Shown here in pieces: positions 35,862 to 45,636 of a stretch of DNA of 52,444 nucleotides. A model generated the notes under the pieces. The model ran no database searches and had not been told where the DNA came from. It saw only the letters and a list, made by a program, of their open reading frames with translations. The translations under genes and the position numbers were made by a program. The first letter of the stretch is position 1. The number at the start of each line of letters is the position of its first letter. Source of the DNA: Bacteroidota bacterium (GTDB lineage Bacteria > Bacteroidota > Bacteroidia > Flavobacteriales_C > GCA-002722245); NCBI GenBank assembly GCA_026390935.1, contig JAPLEZ010000076.1, positions 1-52,444 of the forward strand. The letters are read 5' to 3'.

Positions 35862-36425
35862 ATGAGAGATTTTGAAATCACCATCCCCAAACCCTGTCAC
35901 GAAAACTGGGATAAAATGACAGCCAATGAACAAGGCAAGCATTGCTGTGTTTGCGAAAAAACCGTTGTAGATTTTTCTGTGATGGAACCACAAGAAATAA
36001 AATCCTTTTTTGAAAAAGAGAAAGGAAAAAAAATCTGCGGACATTTTCACAGCTCGCAAGTGAGTGAAAAAATTCCTGTAATACATCGCTATTTGATTCG
36101 ATTGCAAAAGCGATTAGAAAATAATTTCACTGTTCATCCCCTCAAAAAAATAGCGCTCACTTTACTAGGAATAGCAATGTTTATGAGCGGTTGCTCACAA
36201 ACAACAAAAGGCGAAACAGCGATTCAAAAACCAAAATCAAATAATGGAGATTCAATAAAAGTCGAGAAATGTCAAACAGTCATAAAGGGAGATACGGACT
36301 ATTCTACTAAAAACGATACGATTCCCGCAGATAACCATTTAATGAAAATGGGCAAAACAATGTATAGAAACGACACTATCCAACAAAATAATTTTATAGA
36401 CGGGGAAGTGAAAATAACTAGGTGA
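35862..36425 (+). CDS. Membrane protein with an N-terminal CxxC-type zinc ribbon-like motif, function unknown
   Basis: A 187-aa protein. The N-terminal domain has IPKPCHENWDKMT, then HCCVCEKTVVDFS (cysteines at 28, 29 and 31) and KKICGHF (Cys58). This cysteine/histidine arrangement is common in Bacteroidota proteins of unknown function and may bind metal. A hydrophobic segment at about 93-108 ends in SGCS, and the remaining about 75 residues are polar and low in complexity. The arrangement suggests a cytoplasmic metal-binding head and an exported tail. The next gene starts four bases after the stop. Confidence 0.65.
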   Translation: MRDFEITIPKPCHENWDKMTANEQGKHCCVCEKTVVDFSVMEPQEIKSFFEKEKGKKICGHFHSSQVSEKIPVIHRYLIRLQKRLENNFTVHPLKKIALTLLGIAMFMSGCSQTTKGETAIQKPKSNNGDSIKVEKCQTVIKGDTDYSTKNDTIPADNHLMKMGKTMYRNDTIQQNNFIDGEVKITR

Positions 36426-36428
36426 AAA

Positions 36429-36869
36429 ATGAACATCAGAAATCCAACATTACTTCTTTTATTTATTTTCCTGATCTGTTCACTCAGCTCCTGCTGGCTT
36501 CCGAAATTTGCAAGGGGAGTGCAGGAAGACTCATTGAGAATATCCAGAATCAATCGAAGCACTTTTTACTCAAGTGGATTAATTGGAATTGTAAAGAAAA
36601 AAGAAATTAAAAACCCTACATCCAAACATTATATTTCCATTGATTTTATTGATAGAGACGAAGCTCTAGATGGAATAAATAGAGATATATTCTGCTTACC
36701 TTATTACGAAATTCACAACAATACTTTAGATGTTTTAGTGTCAAAAGAATTATTCAAACAAATATCTGTCTCTGATACTGTTTTAAAAAAAATTGATTCC
36801 AGATTTTTAACTGTAAAAGGAAGCGAATTGCCTTTTTTAAATCCTAATCAGGAAATATGGTTACCATGA
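36429..36869 (+). CDS. Small lipoprotein, function unknown
   Basis: A 146-aa protein with a lipoprotein signal: a hydrophobic stretch (LLLLFIFLICSL) followed by LSSC, with the cysteine at about residue 22 as the lipidation site. The mature part shows no motif I recognise. It lies four bases downstream of the zinc-ribbon membrane protein and is probably cotranscribed with it. Its role is unknown. Confidence 0.65.
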   Translation: MNIRNPTLLLLFIFLICSLSSCWLPKFARGVQEDSLRISRINRSTFYSSGLIGIVKKKEIKNPTSKHYISIDFIDRDEALDGINRDIFCLPYYEIHNNTLDVLVSKELFKQISVSDTVLKKIDSRFLTVKGSELPFLNPNQEIWLP

Positions 36870-37010
36870 TAGTTTGGACAAATACAAATCCAAACCATGA
36901 TTTAAGACAAACAAAAGAGTTGCCCCTATCAATACCGCACCATATGTACTTCCTCCCCACTTTTATTATTAAATTCCTTCCGTCCTTAAAATTCTTATTA
37001 GTTTTATCCA

Positions 37011-38009
37011 ATGGAAAAAATTCCTTTGCACAAATTAATTAAAACAGGACTTAGCACTGTTCCTATTATAGCTCTGCTATTGATCACTCCTGTTTATCTT
37101 TTAACAAGCAAAATTCACAACTTCAATTTTTTTTTAGCATGGTTACTTATCTCCTTTGCTGTTTCTTTAGCCTGGACACTGAACTTAGCTTTCATTGTTT
37201 TAATTAAACGATCATGGATCCTGTCGTGGGTGCGCGTAGTAATTGTAGGCGCGTTGATGTATATCATTAGTTTTTGTGTGCTTATGATCATTGATCCAGA
37301 AATAGAAATTGATAAAAGTACAATTGAAATCATTCGCCTAAGTAACATCCTGGCCGTAAATACCATCATTCATATTTTAATTATCTTAACGATTACTCAA
37401 GAAAGTAAAAACAAATTTGCTCTTGAAAACAGTAACCTAAAACTGGCCAATCTGGAAGCTGAATACAAATTATTAAAAGATCAAATCAATCCCCATTTTT
37501 TATTTAATGCACTAGGCACAGCTAAAGCCTTGATAAAAAAACAACCTTTGATCGCGGAAGAATACCTACTTCGCTTATCGGATTTTTTGAGAGCAAGCAT
37601 CAACAACAATCATAAAACAGTTTTAGTGAAAGACGAGTTGAATTTATGTGATGAATTTATTGCTTTACATAAAATGCGTTTCGGTGATGCCCTCAAGTAC
37701 ACCAGCACTGTTGATGCACTAAACTCAGAAAAATATTTCATCCCCCATTTTTCCATTTTAAGTTTAATTGAAAATGCCATTAAACACAATGCTTCAACGC
37801 TTGAATCTCCTTTAGAAATCAGGATCTATATGGATCAGGATTTTCTTAACGTGAAAAACAATAAACAAAAAAAGTTTGTGATGGAAAGTTCTCTTAAAAC
37901 AGGATTAAAAAATTTAAACAACAGATATAATTTACTCAACTCCACAGAAATAGTGATTCACGATAACGACAAAGAGTTTTGGGTACAAATTCCCTTATTA
38001 AAAAAATGA
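37011..38009 (+). CDS. LytS/YehU-type sensor histidine kinase
   Basis: A 332-aa membrane kinase. Four hydrophobic segments fill residues 15-125 and act as the input domain; no PAS or periplasmic loop is evident. A coiled linker leads to the His_kinase (PF06580-type) block QINPHFLFN at about 158-166, holding the phosphorylated histidine, and an HATPase region with LIENAIKHN and a degenerate glycine box (TGLKNLNNRYNLL). The stop overlaps the start of the response regulator in ATGA, so the two form a two-component system. The downstream efflux genes are the likely target. Confidence 0.9.
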   Translation: MEKIPLHKLIKTGLSTVPIIALLLITPVYLLTSKIHNFNFFLAWLLISFAVSLAWTLNLAFIVLIKRSWILSWVRVVIVGALMYIISFCVLMIIDPEIEIDKSTIEIIRLSNILAVNTIIHILIILTITQESKNKFALENSNLKLANLEAEYKLLKDQINPHFLFNALGTAKALIKKQPLIAEEYLLRLSDFLRASINNNHKTVLVKDELNLCDEFIALHKMRFGDALKYTSTVDALNSEKYFIPHFSILSLIENAIKHNASTLESPLEIRIYMDQDFLNVKNNKQKKFVMESSLKTGLKNLNNRYNLLNSTEIVIHDNDKEFWVQIPLLKK

Positions 38010-38770
38010 AAGTTGTAATTATAGAAGACGAAGCCCTCACAGCAGATGACATTAGCTCCTGTATCACTGAACTGCGTGAAAAATATACTGTTACAGCCAT
38101 TCTTTCTTCCATCAAAGAAGCTAAAGAATACTTTAATGCGCACAAGGATTTCGATTTAATATTTTCCGACATTCATTTGGGAGATGGTTTAAGTTTTGAA
38201 ATTTTTAGTGCTGTCGATTTATCAGTCCCTGTAATTTTTTGTACCGCTTACGACAACTATGCCATCAACGCTTTTAAAAGCAACGGAATCGACTATGTGC
38301 TAAAACCAGTAAACAAAAAAGATTTACTTACTGCGATTGAAAAATTTGAACGGCTGAGTTCACGAACCCAAAGTACCAATCCTGATATGATTGAACTTTT
38401 AAAGCTTTTCAAACCCAGCACTACCGAAGACCAAAACAAATCAATTTTAGTACATCATAAAGACAAAATCATTCCAGTAAAGCTAGAAGAAATAGCCGTT
38501 TTTTACATCCGCAATGAAATCACCACCATTGTAGATTTTAAAGGACAAACGCATTCAATCAATGAAACTTTGGAAGAAATTGAACTTTTTAAGCATCCTT
38601 CATTTTTTAGAGCCAACCGCCAATTCATTGTGAACAGAAAAGTAATTAAAGATGTTTCGCAATATTTTGTTCGCAAGTTAACCGTGAATTTATCCATCTC
38701 CTTTAGCGAGCAAATCATCATAAGTAAAGAAAAAGCGCCCTTGTTTTTACGATGGCTCAAAAATTCTTAG
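38006..38770 (+). CDS. LytTR-family response regulator
   Basis: A 254-aa regulator. The receiver domain has the acidic pair in IIEDEA, the phosphoacceptor Asp55 (FSDIHLG) and the conserved Lys100 (VLKPVNK). A LytTR DNA-binding domain occupies about 148-250 (ILVHHKDKIIPV, SINETLEEIE, FFRANRQFIVNRKVI). The frame is open from 37979, but the ATG at 38006, overlapping the kinase stop by four bases, is the true start (MKVVIIEDEA). LytTR proteins bind two direct repeats about 21 bp apart, and such repeats lie just after this gene. Confidence 0.93.
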   Translation: MKVVIIEDEALTADDISSCITELREKYTVTAILSSIKEAKEYFNAHKDFDLIFSDIHLGDGLSFEIFSAVDLSVPVIFCTAYDNYAINAFKSNGIDYVLKPVNKKDLLTAIEKFERLSSRTQSTNPDMIELLKLFKPSTTEDQNKSILVHHKDKIIPVKLEEIAVFYIRNEITTIVDFKGQTHSINETLEEIELFKHPSFFRANRQFIVNRKVIKDVSQYFVRKLTVNLSISFSEQIIISKEKAPLFLRWLKNS

Positions 38771-38777
38771 TTCAAAT

Positions 38778-38808
38778 TTTGTCCGTTTGAAACAATAATT
38801 TGTCCGTT
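38778..38808 (+). promoter_or_regulatory. Probable LytTR operator in front of the efflux operon
   Basis: TTTGTCCGTT occurs at 38778-38787 and again at 38799-38808, exactly 21 bases apart, one helical face and two turns. LytTR regulators such as AgrA and AlgR bind pairs of about 9-bp direct repeats with about 12 bp between them. The site lies between the LytTR gene stop (38770) and the TolC-like gene start (38871). I infer that the regulator controls the efflux genes here. Confidence 0.6.
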
Positions 38809-38870
38809 ACAAGCACTATTTCCTCGCACTACTCCTTATTTCTCTGCTAATTTGATACAAAACATTAGCA

Positions 38871-40205
38871 ATGCATCAAGGCAAAACATATTATTTTCCG
38901 CTTTTCCTTTTCTTCATACTTTTTGTTGAAAATTTAAGTGCACAAAACACTCTTCAATTTAACACTATTGACTCCTTGTTTATATATGCCGAACAAAACA
39001 GTGCTGCCATTAAAACTGGTAATCAACAAAGTTTATCGGCAAAGTGGACAAAAATTGCAGCTATTGGAAACACCATTAATTTAAAAAGTCCGCTAAGCAC
39101 ATCATGGACCAACAATACAGTACTACCCATTTCCTATCTTCCCGCCGAAGCTTTTGGTGGTCCGGCCGGCACTTTCAAGCAGGTATCATTAGGTCAGCAA
39201 TACGTTATCAATACTGCAATAACACCGCAAATAGATATAATAAATCCTGCAGCGTGGGCACGAATAAAAAGTGCCGACCTTAACCAACAATTGGTTGAAA
39301 CCAATAATTTAATCACCAAAAAAACCTTATTCGAATCTATTGCCGCGGCATACTACAACATCATAGCAATTCAGTCACAAATCAAAAAAATTGAACAAAG
39401 CGTTAATGCTGCCGACTCCATTGTATACAGCATGAAAAATAAATTTACACAAGGCATTGTGCGAGAACAAGAACTCAACAATGCAACCATCAATTTATTA
39501 AACCTACAAGACAAATTAATTCAGGCGCAAGCAGCCTTGGAACAAAACTACAACAGCATTAAAATTTTATGCGACCTGCCTGATGAAAGTGAAATTGTAA
39601 TCACAGAAACCATTCAAAATATAGCGCTTGTTAACACCACAACAGCACTACCTTCTCACTTGTACGAAAAACAATTTCAGCTACAAAGTGATTTTTTAAA
39701 AAGTGAATTAACCACAAATCGCCTCACTTCATTTGCACCCACCTTATCTCTTATGTTCAATCAAAACTGGCAACAAAACAGCAATAAAAATTTCAACGAC
39801 GACAACGCCAATCACTTTTCATCTCAGTACGTTGGTCTAAAAATTTCTGTACCCTTTCCTTTGGATGTCAATAGGCTAAGTACCAATTATACATCAAAAA
39901 TAAATTACAATATTTCTAGTATCAGTAGAGATCACGCACTGCTTCAAAATGAAATTAACTACAAACAACTCAACCTCGATTATCAAAAAGCCAACTCCAC
40001 CTACAGCACTGCAAAGCAAATAAGTGAGTTAAAAGAAAAAAACTATATGTCCAGCGTAAATCAGTACAACGAAGGTGTTATTTCAAGCGACATTTTATTG
40101 ACCGCCTTTAACGATAAAATAAATGCTCAATTAAATTACAGCGCTGCCCTTGCGGGATTAAAATATGCTGAATCAAAAATTAACATTAATAATTCAATAC
40201 AATGA
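38871..40205 (+). CDS. TolC-family outer membrane efflux protein
   Basis: A 444-aa exported protein with a signal peptide (to about residue 24, LSAQ). The rest is mostly long helices with the TolC duplication pattern: two heptad-rich regions (about 135-240 and 345-435), including ESIAAAYYNIIAIQSQIKK and DYQKANSTYSTAKQISELKEKN. Such proteins form trimeric channels through the outer membrane for efflux or type I export. It is the first gene of a four-gene set with an adaptor, a permease and an ATPase. The adaptor gene overlaps its stop by four bases (ATGA). Confidence 0.88.
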   Translation: MHQGKTYYFPLFLFFILFVENLSAQNTLQFNTIDSLFIYAEQNSAAIKTGNQQSLSAKWTKIAAIGNTINLKSPLSTSWTNNTVLPISYLPAEAFGGPAGTFKQVSLGQQYVINTAITPQIDIINPAAWARIKSADLNQQLVETNNLITKKTLFESIAAAYYNIIAIQSQIKKIEQSVNAADSIVYSMKNKFTQGIVREQELNNATINLLNLQDKLIQAQAALEQNYNSIKILCDLPDESEIVITETIQNIALVNTTTALPSHLYEKQFQLQSDFLKSELTTNRLTSFAPTLSLMFNQNWQQNSNKNFNDDNANHFSSQYVGLKISVPFPLDVNRLSTNYTSKINYNISSISRDHALLQNEINYKQLNLDYQKANSTYSTAKQISELKEKNYMSSVNQYNEGVISSDILLTAFNDKINAQLNYSAALAGLKYAESKININNSIQ

Positions 40206-41293
40206 ACAAAATAATTGCCTTCGGTTTTGCTTTGGTACTTTTGTCGTCATGCGGCAATTCATCCCTTGAAGTATCTCCTCAATACAAAAAAATTACTGAA
40301 ACAGTATTTGCGTCGGGCATACTTGAACCCGCCGACAAGTACAATTTAACTGCGCAAACCGACGGTTATCTTATTCAGTTAAATTTCAAGGAAGGCGACA
40401 TTGTAAAACAAAACGAAACACTGGCTGTTATTGAAAACCAACAAAATATTTTAAGTGAAAAATCAGCCTCCGAACTTCTAATTATTTCGCAACACAATAC
40501 TTCCAGCTCTGCCCCTGCTTTAAAACAAGCGGAAGCAAATATTGCACTGGCTGTTGAAAAAATGAAACAAGATGAGATTCAGGCAGCACGCTACAAAAAA
40601 CTACTGGAATCAAATAGTATATCCAAATTAGAATACGAAAATGTTGCACTCGCACTTGAAAACTCAAAAACAAATGTAGCAAACCTAAAACAAAGTTATG
40701 CCCTGCTAAAGCAACAGGCCGAACAACAATTAATAGCGCAAGAATCACAAAAAAACATCAATTCAGTTTTCAGTAATAACAACAACATTAAAGCAGTAGT
40801 AGGCGGACGAGTTTATAAAAAAATTAAAGAACTAGGAGATTATGTAAGAAAAGGAGATGTTATTGCAGTAATAGGAAATGCCAAAGAATTGTATGCGCGA
40901 TTGAATATTGACGAAAGTAATATTTCAAAAATAAAAATCGGACAAAGCGCCATCCTCCAATTAAACATCAGCAAAGGAATTAATTACGAGGGTGTGGTTT
41001 ATGAAATTTTACCTGCATTTGAAGAATCTTCACAATCGTTTATTTGTAAAGTTAAATTCACTAAAGAACCCAATTTAAAAATTTCGGGCACACAATTACA
41101 AGCTAACATCATCATTGGCAGTAAAGAAAATACTTTAGTGATTCCTCGGAGCTATTTAGATTTTGGCAACAAAGTAATGCTTAAAGGGAGCGATACTGCC
41201 ATTGAAATTAAAACAGGATTTATCTCCAGTGAATGGGTGGAAGTACTCTCTGGTTTAAAAGAAAGTGACGTACTGGTATCTCAAATTAAATAA
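40202..41293 (+). CDS. HlyD/MFP-family periplasmic adaptor lipoprotein
   Basis: A 363-aa membrane fusion protein. The N-terminus is a lipoprotein signal with LSSC and Cys17 as lipidation site. A barrel-sandwich hybrid half (GILEPADKYNLTAQTDGYL, about 38-56) leads to a helical hairpin (about 85-185). The second half and beta-barrel domain follow (GGRVYKKIKELGDYVRKGDVIAV, about 201-223). Such adaptors connect an inner membrane ABC transporter to TolC. It overlaps the TolC gene, and the permease starts 3 bases downstream, supporting a MacAB-TolC-like pump. Confidence 0.9.
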   Translation: MNKIIAFGFALVLLSSCGNSSLEVSPQYKKITETVFASGILEPADKYNLTAQTDGYLIQLNFKEGDIVKQNETLAVIENQQNILSEKSASELLIISQHNTSSSAPALKQAEANIALAVEKMKQDEIQAARYKKLLESNSISKLEYENVALALENSKTNVANLKQSYALLKQQAEQQLIAQESQKNINSVFSNNNNIKAVVGGRVYKKIKELGDYVRKGDVIAVIGNAKELYARLNIDESNISKIKIGQSAILQLNISKGINYEGVVYEILPAFEESSQSFICKVKFTKEPNLKISGTQLQANIIIGSKENTLVIPRSYLDFGNKVMLKGSDTAIEIKTGFISSEWVEVLSGLKESDVLVSQIK

Positions 41294-41295
41294 CC

Positions 41296-42534
41296 ATGAA
41301 GCACAAGCACAATATCAATTCCGAAATTTCCATTTCTTATATCGTCACCAATAAGAAACTAACAACTATTGCTGCCTTAGGTGTCACCATTGGTATTGCC
41401 ATCTTTGTATTTATGAATTCCATGATGAAGGGCTTTGACCGCACCTCCACCGAATCAATTTTTAAAACCGTACCTCACATCCGTTTGTACAAAGATGATG
41501 AAACCAGCGTTCCGCTTTCTGATAAACATAAAGAATCTGAAACCATCATCGTGAATCCTAAAATTGTTCCCGACAACAATGTACTTGTTAACCCCAACGC
41601 GCTCATCAAACTATTGCAAAGTCAGGAAGATGTAAAAGTGGTTACGCCACAAACCAACGCCAATGTTTTTTACAACAACGGAAAATCTCAAATATCAGGA
41701 AATGCAACAGGCATCAATATTGAAGAAGCCAACAAAATGTTCAATATTAAATCCTATGTAGTTGAAGGAAATGCCGATGATTTAAAAAATATACAAAACG
41801 GCATTTTACTAGGCGTTGGCATTGCCAATAAAATGAATGTAAGAACTGGCGACGACATTAGTATTACTTCCTCGAAAGGAGTTCTTAAAACAATGAAGGT
41901 GGTTGGTTTATTCAGAACCAATAACTCCAATACCGACAAATCTAAATCGTACATCAACATCAGCTTAGCACAACAATTATTGCAAAAAAATGCCAGCTAC
42001 ATTACCGATATCAATGTGAACGTAAATGATTTCAACAATGCAAACATTTACGCCCAACGCTTTTCAAAATTAACCGGATATAAAGCAGAAGACTGGCAAG
42101 CAGCCAACGAAACACTCATGGCTGCAGCCAAAATGCGTAAGGTCATTATTACCGTTATTTCTTTTTCCATTTTGCTGGTGGCCGGTTTTGGAATTTACAA
42201 TATTTTAAACATGACCATCACGCAAAAAATAAACGACATTGCCATCTTAAAAGCAATGGGATTCAGAGGTGGCGATGTAGTACGAATTTTTGTGCAGCAA
42301 GCATTAATTATTGGTTTCCTAGGAATTGCTTTAGGACTAACACTTGCCACTATTTTAGTCAATGTACTTTCGCATGTTTATGTAGGTGGCGATATTGGAT
42401 ATTTCCCTATCCGCTTTGAACCCTCTCAATATTTAAAAGGTTTGATTTTTGGTTTTCTGGTGACCTTTTTTGCAGGATATATACCGGCCCGAAAAGCAGC
42501 CAATGTTGATCCTGTTTCAATTTTTAGAAAATAA
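41296..42534 (+). CDS. FtsX/MacB-type ABC transporter permease
   Basis: A 412-aa membrane protein with the MacB/LolC layout. One membrane segment is at about 22-45, a large periplasmic MacB-PCD domain at about 50-270, and three C-terminal membrane segments at about 285-305, 335-355 and 378-398. NMTITQKINDIAILKAMGFRGG, before the second C-terminal segment, is the FtsX-domain coupling region. Unlike E. coli MacB, the ATPase is a separate protein, as in LolCDE. With the neighbouring adaptor and TolC it likely moves a lipophilic or peptide substrate out of the envelope by mechanotransmission. Confidence 0.9.
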   Translation: MKHKHNINSEISISYIVTNKKLTTIAALGVTIGIAIFVFMNSMMKGFDRTSTESIFKTVPHIRLYKDDETSVPLSDKHKESETIIVNPKIVPDNNVLVNPNALIKLLQSQEDVKVVTPQTNANVFYNNGKSQISGNATGINIEEANKMFNIKSYVVEGNADDLKNIQNGILLGVGIANKMNVRTGDDISITSSKGVLKTMKVVGLFRTNNSNTDKSKSYINISLAQQLLQKNASYITDINVNVNDFNNANIYAQRFSKLTGYKAEDWQAANETLMAAAKMRKVIITVISFSILLVAGFGIYNILNMTITQKINDIAILKAMGFRGGDVVRIFVQQALIIGFLGIALGLTLATILVNVLSHVYVGGDIGYFPIRFEPSQYLKGLIFGFLVTFFAGYIPARKAANVDPVSIFRK

Positions 42535-42538
42535 GAAT

Positions 42539-43219
42539 ATGCAAACTGTACTTGAAACAAAAAATGTAGGAAAATATTTTTACGATCCTGAAAAATTCAG
42601 GGTACTCAACAACATTAATATCAAGGCATACAAAGGCGAGTTTTTAACCTTGGTAGGCAAATCGGGATCAGGTAAATCAACTTTACTCTATTTGCTTTCA
42701 ACCATGGATACCGATTACGACGGTGAAATTTGGATGGACAAAAAATTGGTGACCGGACTCAATCAAAATGATTTGGCTGATATTAGAAATGAAAATATAG
42801 GCTTTGTATTTCAGTTTCATTATTTGTTACCCGAATTCACTTGCCTTAATAATGTAATGATTCCAGCACTGAAATTAGGGCGTTACTCCAAACAAGAAAT
42901 TGAAGAACGTGCTTACAAAAAACTAGAAATTCTTGGTTTAAAAGATCAGGCTTTAAAACCTGCTTCAAAACTTTCGGGCGGACAACAGCAACGTGTTGCC
43001 ATAGCAAGGGCTTTGATCAACGACCCGAAAATTATTATGGGAGATGAGCCTACTGGAAATTTAGACAGCAAAAACACACAAATAGTTTTTGATATTTTTA
43101 AACAACTCACCACTGAATTCGGACAAACGATCATCGCCGTTACACACGATAATGATTTTGCAAAAGCATCTGACCGAACAATTGTAATGCAAGATGGAGA
43201 GATTCTCAGTGAAAGATAG
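42539..43219 (+). CDS. ABC transporter ATP-binding protein (MacB/LolD type)
   Basis: A 226-aa ATPase with Walker A GKSGSGKST (40-48), Q-loop FVFQFHYLLPEF (about 89-100), signature LSGGQQQ (145-151), Walker B IIMGDE (165-170) and the switch histidine His203 (VTHDND). The reading frame is open 23 codons into the permease gene, but the ATG at 42539, four bases after the permease stop, is the real start. It energises the FtsX-type permease. This ends the efflux operon. Confidence 0.94.
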   Translation: MQTVLETKNVGKYFYDPEKFRVLNNINIKAYKGEFLTLVGKSGSGKSTLLYLLSTMDTDYDGEIWMDKKLVTGLNQNDLADIRNENIGFVFQFHYLLPEFTCLNNVMIPALKLGRYSKQEIEERAYKKLEILGLKDQALKPASKLSGGQQQRVAIARALINDPKIIMGDEPTGNLDSKNTQIVFDIFKQLTTEFGQTIIAVTHDNDFAKASDRTIVMQDGEILSER

Positions 43220-43377
43220 AAATAGTTAGCATACAATTATATCATTGATTTATAATTATTTACACGTTTTTTATCTTCTTTAGGATTAGCCATTCAAAGC
43301 AAAAATTGGCAATACTTTTACTTACTTGCAATTGTATCTTAATGCAATAGAACTAACCCCTTCTAATTGCATTTATT

Positions 43378-45636
43378 ATGAAATACAAAAACTTTACTCT
43401 TACTACAGTAATTGCAGTGTTTCTTTCTTTATCGGTGATAAAGGCTCAAACTCTCACCTTAAAAATCATGTCATATAATATTCAACAACCTTATGGCACC
43501 AATTGGGATGGTAGAAAAGCTTCGTTAGTTGCCGTAATCAACAACGAAAATCCTGATGTATTGGGATCGCAAGAAGCTGTGAATTATCAACGTGATTACA
43601 TAAGCACTAATATTTCTGGCTATTCATGGTTTGGTGAAGGACGTGATGGCGGTGATGCCGGTGAAGGCTCATTTATTTATTATAAAACTTCAAAATTCAC
43701 GTTAGATGCAGCCAACTCTGGTAACATGTGGTTATCAAACACACCTACTGTTCCCTCACGCTTTAACGGAAGCTACAATAGAATTTGTACTTATGTTCGT
43801 CTCACCGACAAAACCACAAACAAAAGTTTTTACCTCTTTAATATCCACAATTATATGCCAAGCGAATACGACAATCGTTTGGCTGCTGTTAAAATGTTGG
43901 TGCAAAAAATTGCAGCGCGAACACATAGCAGCGATCCTGTTTATATCACTGGAGATTTCAATTCATCGGAAGGAGATGGCGTTACAGTATGGATGAAATC
44001 AGGATCTGACAATTCTATCAAGTTCAGAGATACCTATCGCGATTACGATCCAACAGGAAATGTCACCACGGGTTTCGGAACAAAATTCGATTATATTTAT
44101 TGTCCGAATTCTTCAAAATACACCACCACTTCTTCTCATGTTGTTACTTCGGCCACCAGCTCTTCCGACCATTTGCCAATTATCGCAACAGTAAGTTATG
44201 GAGAGGCCGTTACTGTGACCCACAACATTCCCGGAAAAATTCAGGCCGAAGCCTACACTTCAATGACGGGAGTAATATTAGAAAACACTAGTGATACCGA
44301 CGGTGGACAAAATGTAGGTTTTTTAAATATAGGAGACTGGATGCTTTACAAAGTGAACGTTGAAAGCAGCGCAACTTACAACGTAAAATTCAGAACAGCT
44401 AGTGCGACTACAGCTGGTGTCATTGATATTTTGGTAGACAATGTTGTAGTAAAATCGCAATCTTTTACCGTTAGTGGAGGCTGGCAAACATGGCAAACAA
44501 TTACGAGCACTTTAGATCTTTCAGCAGGAATTCACGAAATAAAATTTCTGATTAAAACAGGCGACTTCAACATCAATTGGATGGAATTTGCCGAGCAATC
44601 GAATCAAAGTGGATTTCAAATAAAAGCAGTATCCATGAATTTGTGGCGACGCAATACATCATGGCCAAGCCGCGTGAATAATGTAGCATCCATGATCAAC
44701 GACCAGGCTCCCGACGTAGTAGGTATACAAGAAGGCGACGAAGGAAAAAGTCCGGAACTAGATAATTTATTAAACAATTACACTCTTGAAACCGGACCGT
44801 GGAAAGAAGAATCAACCTCAATTTTATACAACCACAACACATTGACTTTGGTTGAAACAGGCGTATTCGGATACTCCTCTACTCCCGATGTCAATAAATC
44901 CAGCGACTGGGGTGATGGTGCCGTTTACAACTGGTTGCGCAAATGCAACTGGGTACTGTTGGAACAAAAAAGTACGGGCAATCGATTTTATGTTTACAAC
45001 AATCATTTAGATGCTAACGGCCTTTCCTCCAATCCGGCACTATGGAGAAGCAAAGAAACCGAATTGATGGCCGCACGAATTTCTGCCAGAACTCACCCCG
45101 AATATCCATTTATTGTTTTGGGCGATTTAAATGGAGATGAAGCAGATGCAGCCATTATCTATTTGAAAAGCGGCAGCGGAAATCCTGTTAAAATGAAAGA
45201 TACTTATCGAGAAATTTTACCGAATGGCCCGGGAGATTCCTTCGGCTCAGGAAAATACGATTACATTTTAGTGGCCAACACATCCAGCTCTACTACTACT
45301 GATGCAAATATTATTTACCAAAATCAGTACGGACATCTTTCCGATCACAACGGAGTATATGCTGTAATTAATTTTGGCGATGTGAGTACAACTATTTTTG
45401 ATGTTGAAACAAAACAAAAAACTACAATTTATCCCAATCCGGTAAGCAACGGCAGTATTTTCATTACAAGTCAAAGTGAAAACCTAGCTTATTTAGAAAT
45501 TTATGATGCACAAGGAAAACTTGTTTTGAAAAACGACAACATTCAAAACAATTCCAATATCAATATTTTATCCCTAACACAAGGAATATATTTCGTAAAA
45601 ACAGAAAATGACATTCAAAAATTAGTGGTGCAGTAA
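43378..45636 (+). CDS. Secreted protein with two endonuclease/exonuclease/phosphatase domains, CBM6 and T9SS type A domain
   Basis: A 752-aa exported protein with a signal peptide (to about residue 23). The first EEP-fold domain (about 25-278) has MSYNIQ, SQEAV, FNIHNYM, ITGDFNSSEG and SSDHLPI. A CBM6 module (about 285-405, KIQAEAYTSM, GGWQTWQT, FNINWMEF) separates it from a second EEP domain (about 412-668: SMNLWRR, GIQEGD, NNHLDANG, LGDLNGDE, LSDHNGVYAV). Both keep the catalytic Asn, Glu, Asp and His residues expected for Mg-dependent nucleases or phosphodiesterases. The tail (YPNPVSNGSIFITS to QGIYFVKT) is a type A sorting domain. Extracellular DNase or sphingomyelinase-like activity is possible; the substrate is unknown. 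Confidence 0.85.
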   Translation: MKYKNFTLTTVIAVFLSLSVIKAQTLTLKIMSYNIQQPYGTNWDGRKASLVAVINNENPDVLGSQEAVNYQRDYISTNISGYSWFGEGRDGGDAGEGSFIYYKTSKFTLDAANSGNMWLSNTPTVPSRFNGSYNRICTYVRLTDKTTNKSFYLFNIHNYMPSEYDNRLAAVKMLVQKIAARTHSSDPVYITGDFNSSEGDGVTVWMKSGSDNSIKFRDTYRDYDPTGNVTTGFGTKFDYIYCPNSSKYTTTSSHVVTSATSSSDHLPIIATVSYGEAVTVTHNIPGKIQAEAYTSMTGVILENTSDTDGGQNVGFLNIGDWMLYKVNVESSATYNVKFRTASATTAGVIDILVDNVVVKSQSFTVSGGWQTWQTITSTLDLSAGIHEIKFLIKTGDFNINWMEFAEQSNQSGFQIKAVSMNLWRRNTSWPSRVNNVASMINDQAPDVVGIQEGDEGKSPELDNLLNNYTLETGPWKEESTSILYNHNTLTLVETGVFGYSSTPDVNKSSDWGDGAVYNWLRKCNWVLLEQKSTGNRFYVYNNHLDANGLSSNPALWRSKETELMAARISARTHPEYPFIVLGDLNGDEADAAIIYLKSGSGNPVKMKDTYREILPNGPGDSFGSGKYDYILVANTSSSTTTDANIIYQNQYGHLSDHNGVYAVINFGDVSTTIFDVETKQKTTIYPNPVSNGSIFITSQSENLAYLEIYDAQGKLVLKNDNIQNNSNINILSLTQGIYFVKTENDIQKLVVQ

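Noticed and set aside
36857-37042. 61-codon frame between the lipoprotein and the histidine kinase
   Set aside because: It overlaps the start of the kinase gene, and the product has no features.
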